Source: JAXGPP01 sp964436865 (GTDB lineage: Bacteria > Planctomycetota > Planctomycetia > Pirellulales > Thermoguttaceae). From it: a stretch of 23,335 nucleotides of DNA. The position numbers were made by a program, and so were the translations under genes. Positions 1 through 6,663 of this stretch are shown piece by piece; the stretch's first letter is position 1; every line of letters begins with the position of its first letter. The stretch spans positions 1 to 23,335 of the forward strand of contig CAYTFK010000076.1 of the NCBI GenBank assembly GCA_964436865.1, read 5' to 3'. The notes beneath the pieces are model-generated. The model worked only from the letters and a program-made list of their open reading frames with translations, searched no databases and had not been told where the DNA came from.

Positions 1-34
1 CGCCATGCCTCTCCGCCGCGCCCCGCGCCCAGCC

Positions 35-90
35 TTCCAACTCCTCACTTCTAACTTCTAACTTCTAACTTCTCCCTCCTCCCTTCCACA
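35..90. repeat. Heptanucleotide tandem array, unit TTCTAAC-like
   Basis: Eight consecutive 7-base units can be laid end to end. Three are identical (TTCTAAC, 49-69). They are flanked by variants TTCCAAC (35-41), TCCTCAC (42-48), TTCTCCC (70-76), TCCTCCC (77-83) and TTCCACA (84-90). Every unit starts with T, has C at position 3, and all but the last end in C. The array is outside any convincing gene. It resembles in style the short tandemly repeated heptamers described in cyanobacteria, but no homology is claimed. Confidence 0.8.
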
Positions 91-121
91 GCTTCGGTCG
101 GATTATCGAAAAGATTTCCTG

Positions 122-151
122 TTGACATTTAGGCCACGCATAATGTATATA
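122..151 (+). promoter_or_regulatory. Sigma70-like promoter candidate
   Basis: A perfect -35 TTGACA (122-127) is followed after 18 bases by TATATA (146-151), within an AT-rich patch that stands out from the GC-rich surroundings. No convincing gene follows before 716. The product could be a long leader for the downstream operon, a small RNA, or nothing. Confidence is moderate because only the motif supports it. Confidence 0.45.
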
Positions 152-562
152 AGTACACTATCGGGTATCGTCGCCTGACGCATCCGCGTTGGTCTCCATA
201 AAGGCCCCTCGCCGGGCCCCGCGCTCAACCCGCGCGCCCGACTCCCGGCTTTTACCTCCAAACGAAAACATCCACAGCATTCACGGAGCTAGTCAAACCA
301 TGCCCACCTCGCCTCTTGCCAGCGCTCGGCCCGCGTCTCCCGGCCCCGCCGCCCACACCGACCGCGGTCCCGCATCCCTCAACGGCGGCCCAAAATCGCA
401 CACCCCTCTACGAACTTCAACACTCGACCCAAAAGACGTAGAAAACTTACGTTCACGCCTCGGGTGCGAAACCCCTGCACTCCAACCACTTACCGCGACG
501 CCCCTCGCCCAAGTCAACCGAAACATCCCCGTACCGCGTTTCGCATCAGCGGGGGATGCCAC
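152..562. other. Intergenic stretch without convincing gene
   Basis: About 400 bases between the two heptamer arrays. Open frames exist on both strands, but their translations are Pro/Arg/Ser-rich, match no family I recognise and have no ribosome binding site. The forward one (TTG at 189) runs straight through the second repeat array, which is typical of a spurious frame. I see no tRNA, rRNA or clear terminator here. Confidence 0.5.
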
Positions 563-632
563 TGCCCCCTGCCCTCTGCCCCCTGTCACCTGTCACCTGT
601 CACCTGACCGCTGATAGCTGATAGCTGCCCGC
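563..632. repeat. Heptanucleotide tandem array, unit TGNNNNC
   Basis: Ten uninterrupted 7-base units, each beginning TG and ending C: TGCCCCC, TGCCCTC, TGCCCCC, TGTCACC three times, TGACCGC, TGATAGC twice, TGCCCGC. The middle bases change along the array in blocks while the frame is kept. This suggests expansion by slippage of a 7-base unit. It ends just before the -35 element at 637. Confidence 0.85.
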
Positions 633-636
633 CACC

Positions 637-665
637 TTGACAGGGGAGTTGCCGGTCGTTATCCG
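637..665 (+). promoter_or_regulatory. Promoter for ThuA-AKR-LRR operon
   Basis: Consensus -35 TTGACA (637-642), 17-base spacer, -10 TATCCG (660-665). The predicted transcript start is near 672, leaving a leader of about 44 bases to the GTG start at 716. The -10 resembles TATCCT upstream of the rhamnosidase gene (14251-14256). Its position argues against any start codon at or before 665. Confidence 0.7.
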
Positions 666-715
666 TGGCGTATCGCGAAAGGGTGCTACAACGAGTCCGT
701 CTGGAGATTGATGCC

Positions 716-1579
716 GTGCGACGACGCGAAATGCTCAAAGCCGCCCTGGCCGGGTTTTCAGCCTTTCCGCTCGCCTGGACGGCGGCCGCCGAACCGGCGC
801 GGCAGCGCATCCTCTTCTACACCGCCAGTGCCGGGTTTCAGCATTCCGTCGTCAAACGCCTCGATGGCCGCCTGAGCCACGCCGAACAGGTGCTCACCGA
901 GATGGGCCGCCGGGCGGGATTCGAGGTCGAGTGTACCCGCGACGGCACCGTCTTCGATGGCGATCTGTCCGCCTACGACGCCTTCGCCTTCTATGCCTCC
1001 GGCGATCTGACGCAGCCCAACGTCGACCAGGCGCCCCCCATGACCGCGGCCGGCAAGCAGCGGTTCCTCGACGCTGTGGCGGCCGGCAAAGGATTCGTCG
1101 GCTTCCATGCTGCCACCGACGCCTTCCACACCGCCCCGCCCGCGCCCGTCGACCCCTACATCGCCCTGGTGGGAGGCGAGGCGATCGGCCACGGACCGCA
1201 GCAGGAAGCCTCGCTGCTGATGATCCCCAAGTTCCCCGGCGTCCGCGACATCGGCTGCGCCGAGGGGTTGTCGTTCTTCGAAGAGTGGTACGCCATGAAG
1301 AACTTCGCCCCCGACCTGTCGGTGATCCTCATCCAGGAGACCGACAAGATGGCGGGCGACTGCTACCGCCGTCCGTCCTACCCGTCGACCTGGGCGCGGC
1401 GGCACGGGCAGGGACGCGTGTTCTACTCATCGCTCGGGCATCGCGAGGACATCTGGACCAACCCGTTCTTCCAGGCGATCGCCCTCGGCGGAATCGCCTG
1501 GGCCCTGGGCAACGCGGCCTTCGATCCCAAACCCAATATCGACCAGGTCACACCGCACGCCAATCAACTGCCCGGCTGA
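716..1579 (+). CDS. Tat-exported ThuA-like domain protein
   Basis: The protein is 287 residues from the chosen GTG at 716. The N-terminus carries RRREMLK, a twin-arginine motif, then a hydrophobic stretch and an Ala-rich cleavage region (AAA, around residue 26), so export is likely. The rest is a ThuA-like (trehalose-utilisation, class I glutamine amidotransferase-like fold) domain. Hallmarks are the RILFYTASAGFQH opening, FVGFHAATDAF (His at about residue 131) and the GRVFYSSLGHREDIW block near the C-terminus. The frame opens further upstream (GTG 665), but that codon overlaps the predicted -10. GTG 716 has GGAG at 703-706, nine bases away. ThuA-family proteins act on sugars, often on keto-glycosides, but the substrate here is unknown. 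The next gene starts 35 bases downstream and is also Tat-targeted, so the two probably share a transcript and a compartment. Confidence 0.88.
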   Translation: MRRREMLKAALAGFSAFPLAWTAAAEPARQRILFYTASAGFQHSVVKRLDGRLSHAEQVLTEMGRRAGFEVECTRDGTVFDGDLSAYDAFAFYASGDLTQPNVDQAPPMTAAGKQRFLDAVAAGKGFVGFHAATDAFHTAPPAPVDPYIALVGGEAIGHGPQQEASLLMIPKFPGVRDIGCAEGLSFFEEWYAMKNFAPDLSVILIQETDKMAGDCYRRPSYPSTWARRHGQGRVFYSSLGHREDIWTNPFFQAIALGGIAWALGNAAFDPKPNIDQVTPHANQLPG

Positions 1580-1614
1580 TGATCAGCCGCCGAACAGGCT
1601 CAAGGAGCATCGCC

Positions 1615-2667
1615 ATGAACCAACCCCGAGTGACTCGTCGCGAATTCGTCCAGGATACGGCCACCGCCGCGGCGGCTCTCGGCGCCGGCCTGCTTGTCAC
1701 CACCGAGAAGACTGCGGCCGCCGCCCCCGACCCGGCGAAGACCCGCAGCTACAACGAGAATATGGAATATCGCCCCCTCGGGCGGACCGGGATGATGCTC
1801 TCCGTCGTCAGCATGGGCGGGCACTGGAAACAGATCCCCTACCCGCACGGAAGCGAGGAATTCAAGCACAACCGCCGCGAAGTGATGGCCGCCTGCCTCG
1901 ACCACGGCATCAACTACATCGACGCCTGCTGGTCGGGCGAGGTCCTGGTCTATGCCGAGGCCCTCAAGGGCCGCCGCGACGAGATCTATTTCGGCTTCGA
2001 CTGGTCGCTCGGCCGCGATCCGGAGCTGGCCGGGTCGCTCGAGAAGATGAAGAACCAGCTCGACGAAGGGCTCCGCCAGTCCGGCCTCGACTACGTCGAC
2101 ATCTGGCGGGTGACACTCCGCGAACAGGCCACCAAAAACACCGAGCGCGAGATCGAGACCATCGTCGCCGCCTTGGAGTGGGGCAAGAAGTCGGGTAAGG
2201 CTCGCGCCACCGGTGTCTCCACGCACCATCGCCCGTGGATCGCCGAAGCTGTGGCAAAGTATCCGGCACTGGAGGTGATCATCACGCCCTATAGCGCCGG
2301 CACCAAGGAGCGGCCCCAGGGCAGCATGTTCGAAGCGCTGCGCAAGTATGACGTCGGCCTGATCGGCATCAAGCCGTTTGCCGGCGGAACCGCCTTCCAG
2401 TCGCGCGGCGTTCCCGATTCGCCCACCAAGCGCGAGGACGACCAGCGCGCCCGGTTGTGCCTGCGTTACGCGATCGCCTGCGACACGCTCACCGCCACGA
2501 TCCCCGGCCTGATCACCGTCGATCAGGTGAAGAACGCCGCCGCGGCCGTCCGCGAGCGCCGCGATTTCGACCTTGCCGAGACCGAACGCTTCGAGGCGCT
2601 GGTCCGGCAGACGTGGGCCGATCTGCCGGACGACTATCGCTGGCTCCGCCACTGGCAATGGGTGTAG
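1615..2667 (+). CDS. Tat-exported aldo/keto reductase homologue with altered catalytic tetrad
   Basis: 350 residues. ATG 1615 is preceded by AAGGAG (1602-1607). The N-terminus has a Tat signal (TRREFV, residues 7-12) followed by an Ala-rich hydrophobic segment. The mature part has aldo/keto reductase landmarks: EYRPLGRTGMMLSVVSMGG (51-69), NYIDAC (100-105), LKGRRDEIYFGF (117-128), GLDYVDIW (158-165), GVSTHH (200-205) and GIKPFAGG (251-258). Of the usual Asp-Tyr-Lys-His tetrad only Asp103 is clear. The Tyr position (Asp+5) is Gly108, the Lys position reads Asp129, and the His position reads Thr167. This is a by-eye alignment. It may be a non-canonical enzyme or a binding protein. It lies between the ThuA gene (35-base gap) and the LRR lipoprotein (26-base gap), suggesting an operon for an envelope-located sugar process. 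Confidence 0.85.
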   Translation: MNQPRVTRREFVQDTATAAAALGAGLLVTTEKTAAAAPDPAKTRSYNENMEYRPLGRTGMMLSVVSMGGHWKQIPYPHGSEEFKHNRREVMAACLDHGINYIDACWSGEVLVYAEALKGRRDEIYFGFDWSLGRDPELAGSLEKMKNQLDEGLRQSGLDYVDIWRVTLREQATKNTEREIETIVAALEWGKKSGKARATGVSTHHRPWIAEAVAKYPALEVIITPYSAGTKERPQGSMFEALRKYDVGLIGIKPFAGGTAFQSRGVPDSPTKREDDQRARLCLRYAIACDTLTATIPGLITVDQVKNAAAAVRERRDFDLAETERFEALVRQTWADLPDDYRWLRHWQWV

Positions 2668-2693
2668 TCGCGCCTTACGTTTGCACCAACCGC

Positions 2694-4073
2694 ATGAGAC
2701 TCCTTCTGCTATCATCGACCCTTGCCGCAATCCTCCTCGCCGGTTGCGAGGAGCGTCCAGTAGCGCTACCCAGCGGCGCAGCGCTACCCAGAGGCGGCTC
2801 CAGCGTGCAGCAGGAGTTGACTGTCCGAGCGGCAGAAAGCAAAGCACCCCCGCCGGATGCCACGCTCACGCAGGAGTCGCTCGAAGCAGCCGACGAGATC
2901 GCGCGGAATGTGCGGCAGTCGGGCGGCGAAGTCGAGCGCGACGCCGCGGGGCGGATCGTCGCCGTCGACCTGGCGAGCGATCGCGTGTCGGCCGGTGATG
3001 CCGAGGTCGAACTCCTCTCTCCCGCTGCGCCGACGCTCAAAACGCTCCGCCTGGCCGGAGCAGGCGTTACGGCGTCGAGCGCCCTTCGGATCAGCCAGAT
3101 GCCGAACCTGGCCACGTTGGCCCTCCGCGACACGCAGATCGACGACCGCGCCTTGGCGACGCTTGCGCGACTGGAACATCTGGCAAGCCTCACGCTCCAG
3201 CGCAATGCCCGGCTCACCGACGCCGGCCTGGCGCACCTGAAGCGGTTTTCGGCTCTCGAACACCTCGCACTTCTCGACAGCAACTTCAGCGGCGAAGGGC
3301 TTGGCGCGCTGGCGGGCCTCGCTCGCCTCAAGGCGCTCGACCTCCGCGGCTCCGGCCAGATCGACGCCGCGGCGCTCGCCCGTTTACCGGCGCTGCCCAG
3401 CCTCCGGGTGCTGAAGCTGGGCGGCTACGCGATCAACGACGAGGCCCTTGCCGTGGTCCGTCAGCACGCCGGGCTGGTCAGCCTGGCGATCGAAGACTGT
3501 GCCGTGAGCGATGCTGGCTTGGCCCACCTCGAGTCGCTCGACCTGGAAGACCTGACGATCTTCCGCTGCTACGGGTTGAGCGACGAAGGGATCGCGCATC
3601 TGGCCGGGTTCAACCGGCTCACACAGCTCTCGCTTCGCGACACGCCTATCAGTTCAGCGGGGCTGGCGCGCCTCGGCGACAAGCCCCGCCTGCGAACGCT
3701 CAACCTCAGCGAGACGATGATCAACGACGAGGCCCTCCACCAGCTCTCGTCGTTTCCGCAACTGGCCCGGCTGGAACTCCGGCAGACGCAAGTCAGCGAT
3801 GCCGGACTCAAATCGATCGGCCGTCTGGGGGGAATAGAGTATCTCAACCTGGACGACAACGGGCTCACCGACGCCGGCGTCGCGGACTTGGGCGGCCTCA
3901 AGAAACTGAAGACGCTCGACCTGTCGCGCAACGGCGCGATTACCGACGGCGCGCTCGATGGTCTGGCGAAGTTGCCCGAGCTCACGAGCCTTCGCTTGAC
4001 GCAGACTTCCATCACCGCCGCCGGTGTCGAGCGCCTGCGGCAAGCCCGGCCAGGCTTGCGGGTCGAACTCTGA
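2694..4073 (+). CDS. Leucine-rich-repeat lipoprotein
   Basis: 459 residues from ATG 2694. The first 18 residues form a lipoprotein signal ending in a LAGC lipobox (Cys18), which decides the start although no SD is visible. After a low-complexity linker containing an 18-base duplication come about 14 leucine-rich repeats (residues 115-459) of roughly 24 residues. The pattern is LxxLxLxxTxIsDaGLaxL, of the GALA/cysteine-containing-like type common in planctomycete proteins. LRRs bind proteins, so a role as a lipid-anchored binding or scaffold protein is likely, but the partner is unknown. It is the last gene of the apparent operon and ends five bases from the convergent lipoprotein gene. Confidence 0.88.
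   Translation: MRLLLLSSTLAAILLAGCEERPVALPSGAALPRGGSSVQQELTVRAAESKAPPPDATLTQESLEAADEIARNVRQSGGEVERDAAGRIVAVDLASDRVSAGDAEVELLSPAAPTLKTLRLAGAGVTASSALRISQMPNLATLALRDTQIDDRALATLARLEHLASLTLQRNARLTDAGLAHLKRFSALEHLALLDSNFSGEGLGALAGLARLKALDLRGSGQIDAAALARLPALPSLRVLKLGGYAINDEALAVVRQHAGLVSLAIEDCAVSDAGLAHLESLDLEDLTIFRCYGLSDEGIAHLAGFNRLTQLSLRDTPISSAGLARLGDKPRLRTLNLSETMINDEALHQLSSFPQLARLELRQTQVSDAGLKSIGRLGGIEYLNLDDNGLTDAGVADLGGLKKLKTLDLSRNGAITDGALDGLAKLPELTSLRLTQTSITAAGVERLRQARPGLRVEL
2762..2797 (+). repeat. 18-bp tandem duplication inside LRR gene
   Basis: AGCGCTACCCAGCGGCGC (2762-2779) is followed directly by a copy with two changes (2780-2797). It keeps the reading frame and gives a duplicated AlaLeuPro-containing linker just after the lipobox, so it looks like a recent in-frame slippage event in a tolerant spacer. 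Confidence 0.75.
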
Positions 4074-4078
4074 CCCCG

Positions 4079-4426
4079 CTACGGCTTCTGGCCACCCAGG
4101 ACCGACCGCTTCAGAGCCCCGCCGACCGCCCGAAGCACACCCTTTTCCTCGCCGGAGGCCCCCGTCGCCTGCCCCTCGCCCGGCCCCGAAGCCGCGCCCG
4201 AGTCCATCACCGGCTCCGCGTTCGACACCTCCGGAGCGGCCGTCGCCGCATCGTTTGTTGTCCCCAGATTGGCTGGTGCGGGCGGCGGCACGCTCGCGCT
4301 CGGCGCCGCGGGCGGAGCTGCCGGCGGCGCCCCCCCGGCCGGCTGCGTGTCTGGGGAATCCGAGCCCGAACAGCCAATGACCGACAGCCCCAGCACGACA
4401 ACCCCAATCCAGGCGATCCCTCTCAT
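4079..4426 (-). CDS. Small Pro/Ala-rich lipoprotein, unknown function
   Basis: 115 residues from ATG 4426, preceded by GGGAGG about six bases away. The N-terminus is a lipoprotein signal ending in VIGC (Cys19). The mature part is a low-complexity Pro/Ala/Ser/Gly-rich, probably disordered chain, ending in a short basic amphipathic segment (VLRAVGGALKRSVLGG). I recognise no family. It converges on the LRR lipoprotein gene with only five bases between the stop codons. The lipobox and good SD together support a real gene. Confidence 0.72.
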   Translation of the reverse strand: MRGIAWIGVVVLGLSVIGCSGSDSPDTQPAGGAPPAAPPAAPSASVPPPAPANLGTTNDAATAAPEVSNAEPVMDSGAASGPGEGQATGASGEEKGVLRAVGGALKRSVLGGQKP

Positions 4427-4691
4427 GAACGTCCTCCCTCACAGTGTGTTGTGTTTGCCCGGATCCGGGGTCGAGACTCACCCCCTCGCTGTTCTCTTCC
4501 TGGGCTCATCCGTAATCCTCCGCATCGGCAAGACGTCTGTCAACGGCGACGACTTGGCGCGATGGAGCCTCTTGTCGCAAAAAGAACCACTCCGGCCCCT
4601 GATGGCCGTGTCCAACTGGGCCTCTTCTCGCTCCCCTCGTTCGCCGGTCCACCGGGCAATCAATCGGTGGAGGTCCAGACGGAATAATCGC

Positions 4692-4720
4692 GGCGTTCTG
4701 GTCGGCACCATCCGTATAAT
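4692..4720 (+). promoter_or_regulatory. Promoter candidate for response regulator
   Basis: Perfect TATAAT at 4715-4720, with GGCGTT 17 bases upstream (4692-4697). The same GGCGTT-N17-TATAAT arrangement occurs before bcp (9272-9300). A start near 4727 would give a leader of about 220 bases before GTG 4947. Confidence 0.5.
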
Positions 4721-4748
4721 CGATGCCTCGTGAGCATTTTTCTCGCGC

Positions 4749-4762
4749 GATTGGTGCCAATC
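4749..4762. promoter_or_regulatory. Inverted repeat GATTGG-TG-CCAATC
   Basis: A perfect 6-base inverted repeat with a 2-base centre, about 22 bases after the predicted transcript start of the response regulator. Its size and symmetry suit a dimeric repressor site or a small hairpin. No regulator is identified. Confidence 0.4.
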
Positions 4763-4785
4763 ACTGCCCTCCAACGCCTCCAGCG

Positions 4786-4806
4786 ACCGATACATTCGCT
4801 ATCGGT
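4786..4806 (+). promoter_or_regulatory. Leader hairpin ACCGATA/TATCGGT
   Basis: A perfect 7-bp stem (4786-4792 with 4800-4806, extendable by one G-U pair) and a 7-base loop, within the response-regulator leader. It has no U-run, so it is not an obvious terminator. Confidence 0.4.
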
Positions 4807-4946
4807 TCCGCGGTTGAGTCCCCAGCGAGATTGCCGGACTTCCCGGCCCCGCGGACCGGCGGCGGTCGCCAGGCCAAGGTATGCTTCCATCGGGCAAACT
4901 CGATCGACTTTCCGACATCCGCCCGCACCGGGGAGGAACGCGAAAC

Positions 4947-5318
4947 GTGCGCGTGCTCATTGCCGATGACGATAGCCTGATGCGGACGCTGCTGGTGGTC
5001 TCACTCGGCGCGATGGGAGTCGCCGAGACTGTGGAAGCCGGCGACGGCGACGAAGCCTGGCAGATGCTTCAGGACCGGCCCTTCGATCTGGCGATCATCG
5101 ACTGGCATATGCCCGGCAAAACCGGATTGGAGCTCGTTCGCGACGTTCGCGCTCGCGGATCGCAGATACCGATTCTGATGGTGACCGCGGAAGCGGCGCG
5201 TGCGCATGTGATTGAAGCTCTCCAGGCCGGCGCCACCGACTACCTCATCAAGCCGTTTGAGAACGAAGTCCTCTGGACCAAACTGAACAAGCTCTATGCC
5301 AGGGTGAACCGGCGGTGA
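4947..5318 (+). CDS. Single-domain (CheY-like) response regulator
   Basis: 123 residues from GTG 4947, which has GGAGG at 4932-4936, ten bases away. An earlier in-frame ATG at 4881 would add 22 residues with no receiver-domain similarity. The whole protein is one receiver domain: acidic triad Asp7-Asp9, phospho-acceptor Asp52 (DLAIIDWHMPG), Thr80 and Lys102 (DYLIKPF). There is no output domain, so it should signal by binding a partner after phosphorylation. No histidine kinase is in the window, so its kinase and target must lie elsewhere. It is transcribed alone and followed by a strong hairpin. Confidence 0.9.
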   Translation: MRVLIADDDSLMRTLLVVSLGAMGVAETVEAGDGDEAWQMLQDRPFDLAIIDWHMPGKTGLELVRDVRARGSQIPILMVTAEAARAHVIEALQAGATDYLIKPFENEVLWTKLNKLYARVNRR

Positions 5319-5403
5319 GGAGCGGGTCTTGAACCGATCGGATTTCGGAAAATCGAGCCTGGCCTGACGCGCCGGCAGCCATAACGTTGTTTGGAGTCGA
5401 CGA

Positions 5404-5460
5404 GCGAGTCTCCCCTGTTGTCCCCCGCGGGCAACAGGGGTGCTTGCTTCTTTGACTCGC
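5404..5460 (+). terminator. Nested hairpin terminator after response regulator
   Basis: The inner stem is CCCCTGTTG (5412-5420) with CAACAGGGG (5432-5440), nine perfect base pairs. It can gain three more pairs through the CCC/GGG in the loop with one bulged T. An outer stem GCGAGTC (5404-5410) with GACTCGC (5454-5460) encloses it and a T-rich stretch (5441-5453). It sits 86 bases after the response regulator stop. Confidence 0.6.
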
Positions 5461-5502
5461 CAGCCGCCCCCGCGTCCAAGCGTTACCCCCACATGGGCCT
5501 GC

Positions 5503-5530
5503 TTGACCGGCATTTGCCGTGCGTTAGAAT
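5503..5530 (+). promoter_or_regulatory. Promoter for coiled-coil membrane protein
   Basis: -35 TTGACC (5503-5508), 16-base spacer, -10 TAGAAT (5525-5530), with the predicted start about 35 bases before ATG 5572. Confidence 0.6.
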
Positions 5531-5571
5531 GAGCGGCACGGCAACCAAACTCTAGTGGGGGGAGTAAGGGT

Positions 5572-5928
5572 ATGGCTGCTTCACGAGCGTCGGTATGCAA
5601 GGACATGGCGGCGGTCTCCGCCATTCCGTTGCTTCTCATCGTTTTTGGAATTGGGCATTTGCATCTGAAGGTGCAAGGAGTCCGGGAGCTCTACGAATTG
5701 GAGCGCCTCGCTCAGGTTCGTCTCGGAGAGTTGACACAAGAGTTCAACCTCCTCAAAGCCCGTCGCGATGCGCTCCGCGAGACCACGCCGGCGGCTGCCG
5801 AGAGCCTGAAGAACTGCCAGACCGAACTGCTTGCCGTTTCGCAGCAGATCCTGCAACTCAAGCGGCAAATGGAACGCTCCAGCGGCGATGTGGTGCTGGC
5901 CGATTCCAATCAGTACCGCCGTCGCTGA
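5572..5928 (+). CDS. Small membrane-anchored coiled-coil protein, unknown function
   Basis: 118 residues. ATG 5572 is preceded by a G-rich SD (GGGGGGAG, ending about eight bases upstream). There is one hydrophobic segment at residues 13-31, then a long charged helix (about 35-105) with heptad Leu/Val spacing (YELERLAQVRLGEL, LLAVSQQILQLKRQM), and a short basic tail. The topology (short N-terminus, one transmembrane helix, coiled coil) resembles small divisome proteins such as FtsL/DivIC/FtsB. I cannot show homology, and no cell-division genes are nearby. It has its own promoter and is convergent with rsmG 36 bases downstream. Confidence 0.7.
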   Translation: MAASRASVCKDMAAVSAIPLLLIVFGIGHLHLKVQGVRELYELERLAQVRLGELTQEFNLLKARRDALRETTPAAAESLKNCQTELLAVSQQILQLKRQMERSSGDVVLADSNQYRRR

Positions 5929-5964
5929 AACCACCGGTTGCCGTCGTCCGCGGCCGCGCAGTGG

Positions 5965-6645
5965 TTAGCGAGTCTTGCCCCGATTAGATTCCCCGCCGGC
6001 CGGGCAGATCTGTAGCAACACGCTCTCCGCTTCCGTCCCCGCCAGGGGGTAGCTCGTCAGCTTGCGCAGGGCCAAGCCCTTAAGCAGGCCCAAGTGCCGG
6101 GCTTCCCCTCGCTCTTCGACCCAAGCCGGCCCTTTGAGCACCAGCAGGCGCTGGAACCGGCTCCAGTGCGGACGAAACCAACGCAACAGCTTCGGCAGCG
6201 GCGCTACCGCCCGAACGAGCAGGCTGTCGAATTCCCGTTTGCCGAGCAGTTCTTCGGCCCGGACCGCGTGTACAGCGACCTCCAGGCCAAGCTGCTGGAC
6301 GATCTCCGCCACTACCCGGGCGCGTTTACCGACCGATTCGGAGAGCGACACCTTGAGGTCGGGCCGAACGATGGCCACCACGACCCCCGGCACGCCGCCT
6401 CCCGTGCCGACATCGAGAATCCGCTCGCCCTCGTCCAGGAATTGGGTGAAGGCCAGACTGTCCACCAAATCGCGCGCGACGAACTTGTCATAGTCGGTGT
6501 GACGCGTGAGATTGAGCCTGGTATTCCAGTCCCAAAGCAGCCGGCAATAGCGATCGAGTTGTTCGACACGCGCGGGGGGCAACTCGATGCCGTGAGCGTG
6601 CATCGCTGCCGCCAGGCCGGCCGGTTCTTTCGTCGGGCTCGTCAC
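5965..6645 (-). CDS. rsmG: 16S rRNA (guanine-N7) methyltransferase RsmG
   Basis: 226 residues from GTG 6645, with GGGAG about seven bases upstream. RsmG (GidB) uses S-adenosylmethionine to methylate the 530-loop guanine of 16S rRNA. Visible landmarks are LWDWNTRLNLTRH (37-49), the SAM-binding loop ILDVGTGGGVPGVVVAI (76-92), and the downstream VRAVAPLPKLL segment. Length matches the family (about 200-240). It follows argS by 18 bases and is probably cotranscribed with rsfS and argS, a grouping of translation genes. Confidence 0.95.
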   Translation of the reverse strand: MTSPTKEPAGLAAAMHAHGIELPPARVEQLDRYCRLLWDWNTRLNLTRHTDYDKFVARDLVDSLAFTQFLDEGERILDVGTGGGVPGVVVAIVRPDLKVSLSESVGKRARVVAEIVQQLGLEVAVHAVRAEELLGKREFDSLLVRAVAPLPKLLRWFRPHWSRFQRLLVLKGPAWVEERGEARHLGLLKGLALRKLTSYPLAGTEAESVLLQICPAGGESNRGKTR

Positions 6646-6663
6646 GCCGTGTCTCCCTGCGGC

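Larger units (their letters stand above)
4427..4946. other. Divergent intergenic region with structured leader
   Basis: 520 bases between the small lipoprotein (-) and the response regulator (+). Several short frames exist, but none has a recognisable product. The supported contents are a -10 TATAAT (4715-4720) and two inverted repeats downstream of it (4749-4762 and 4786-4806), listed separately. The first ~250 bases show nothing I can name. Confidence 0.5.

Noticed and set aside
189..614. 141-codon forward frame with TTG start
   Set aside because: Low-complexity Pro/Arg/Ser translation, no SD, and it runs through the heptamer array.
758..1405. 215-codon reverse frame opposite the ThuA gene
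   Set aside because: Mirror of a GC-rich coding region. The forward frame has clear family motifs.
1574..1588. GGCTGA-TGA-TCAGCC hairpin at the end of the ThuA gene
   Set aside because: Six base pairs, no T run, and the next gene follows within 35 bases, so a terminator is unlikely.
5929..5966. Weak inverted repeat AACCAC/GTGGTT between the coiled-coil gene and rsmG
   Set aside because: Only six base pairs with a 26-base loop overlapping the rsmG end. Not strong enough to call a terminator.
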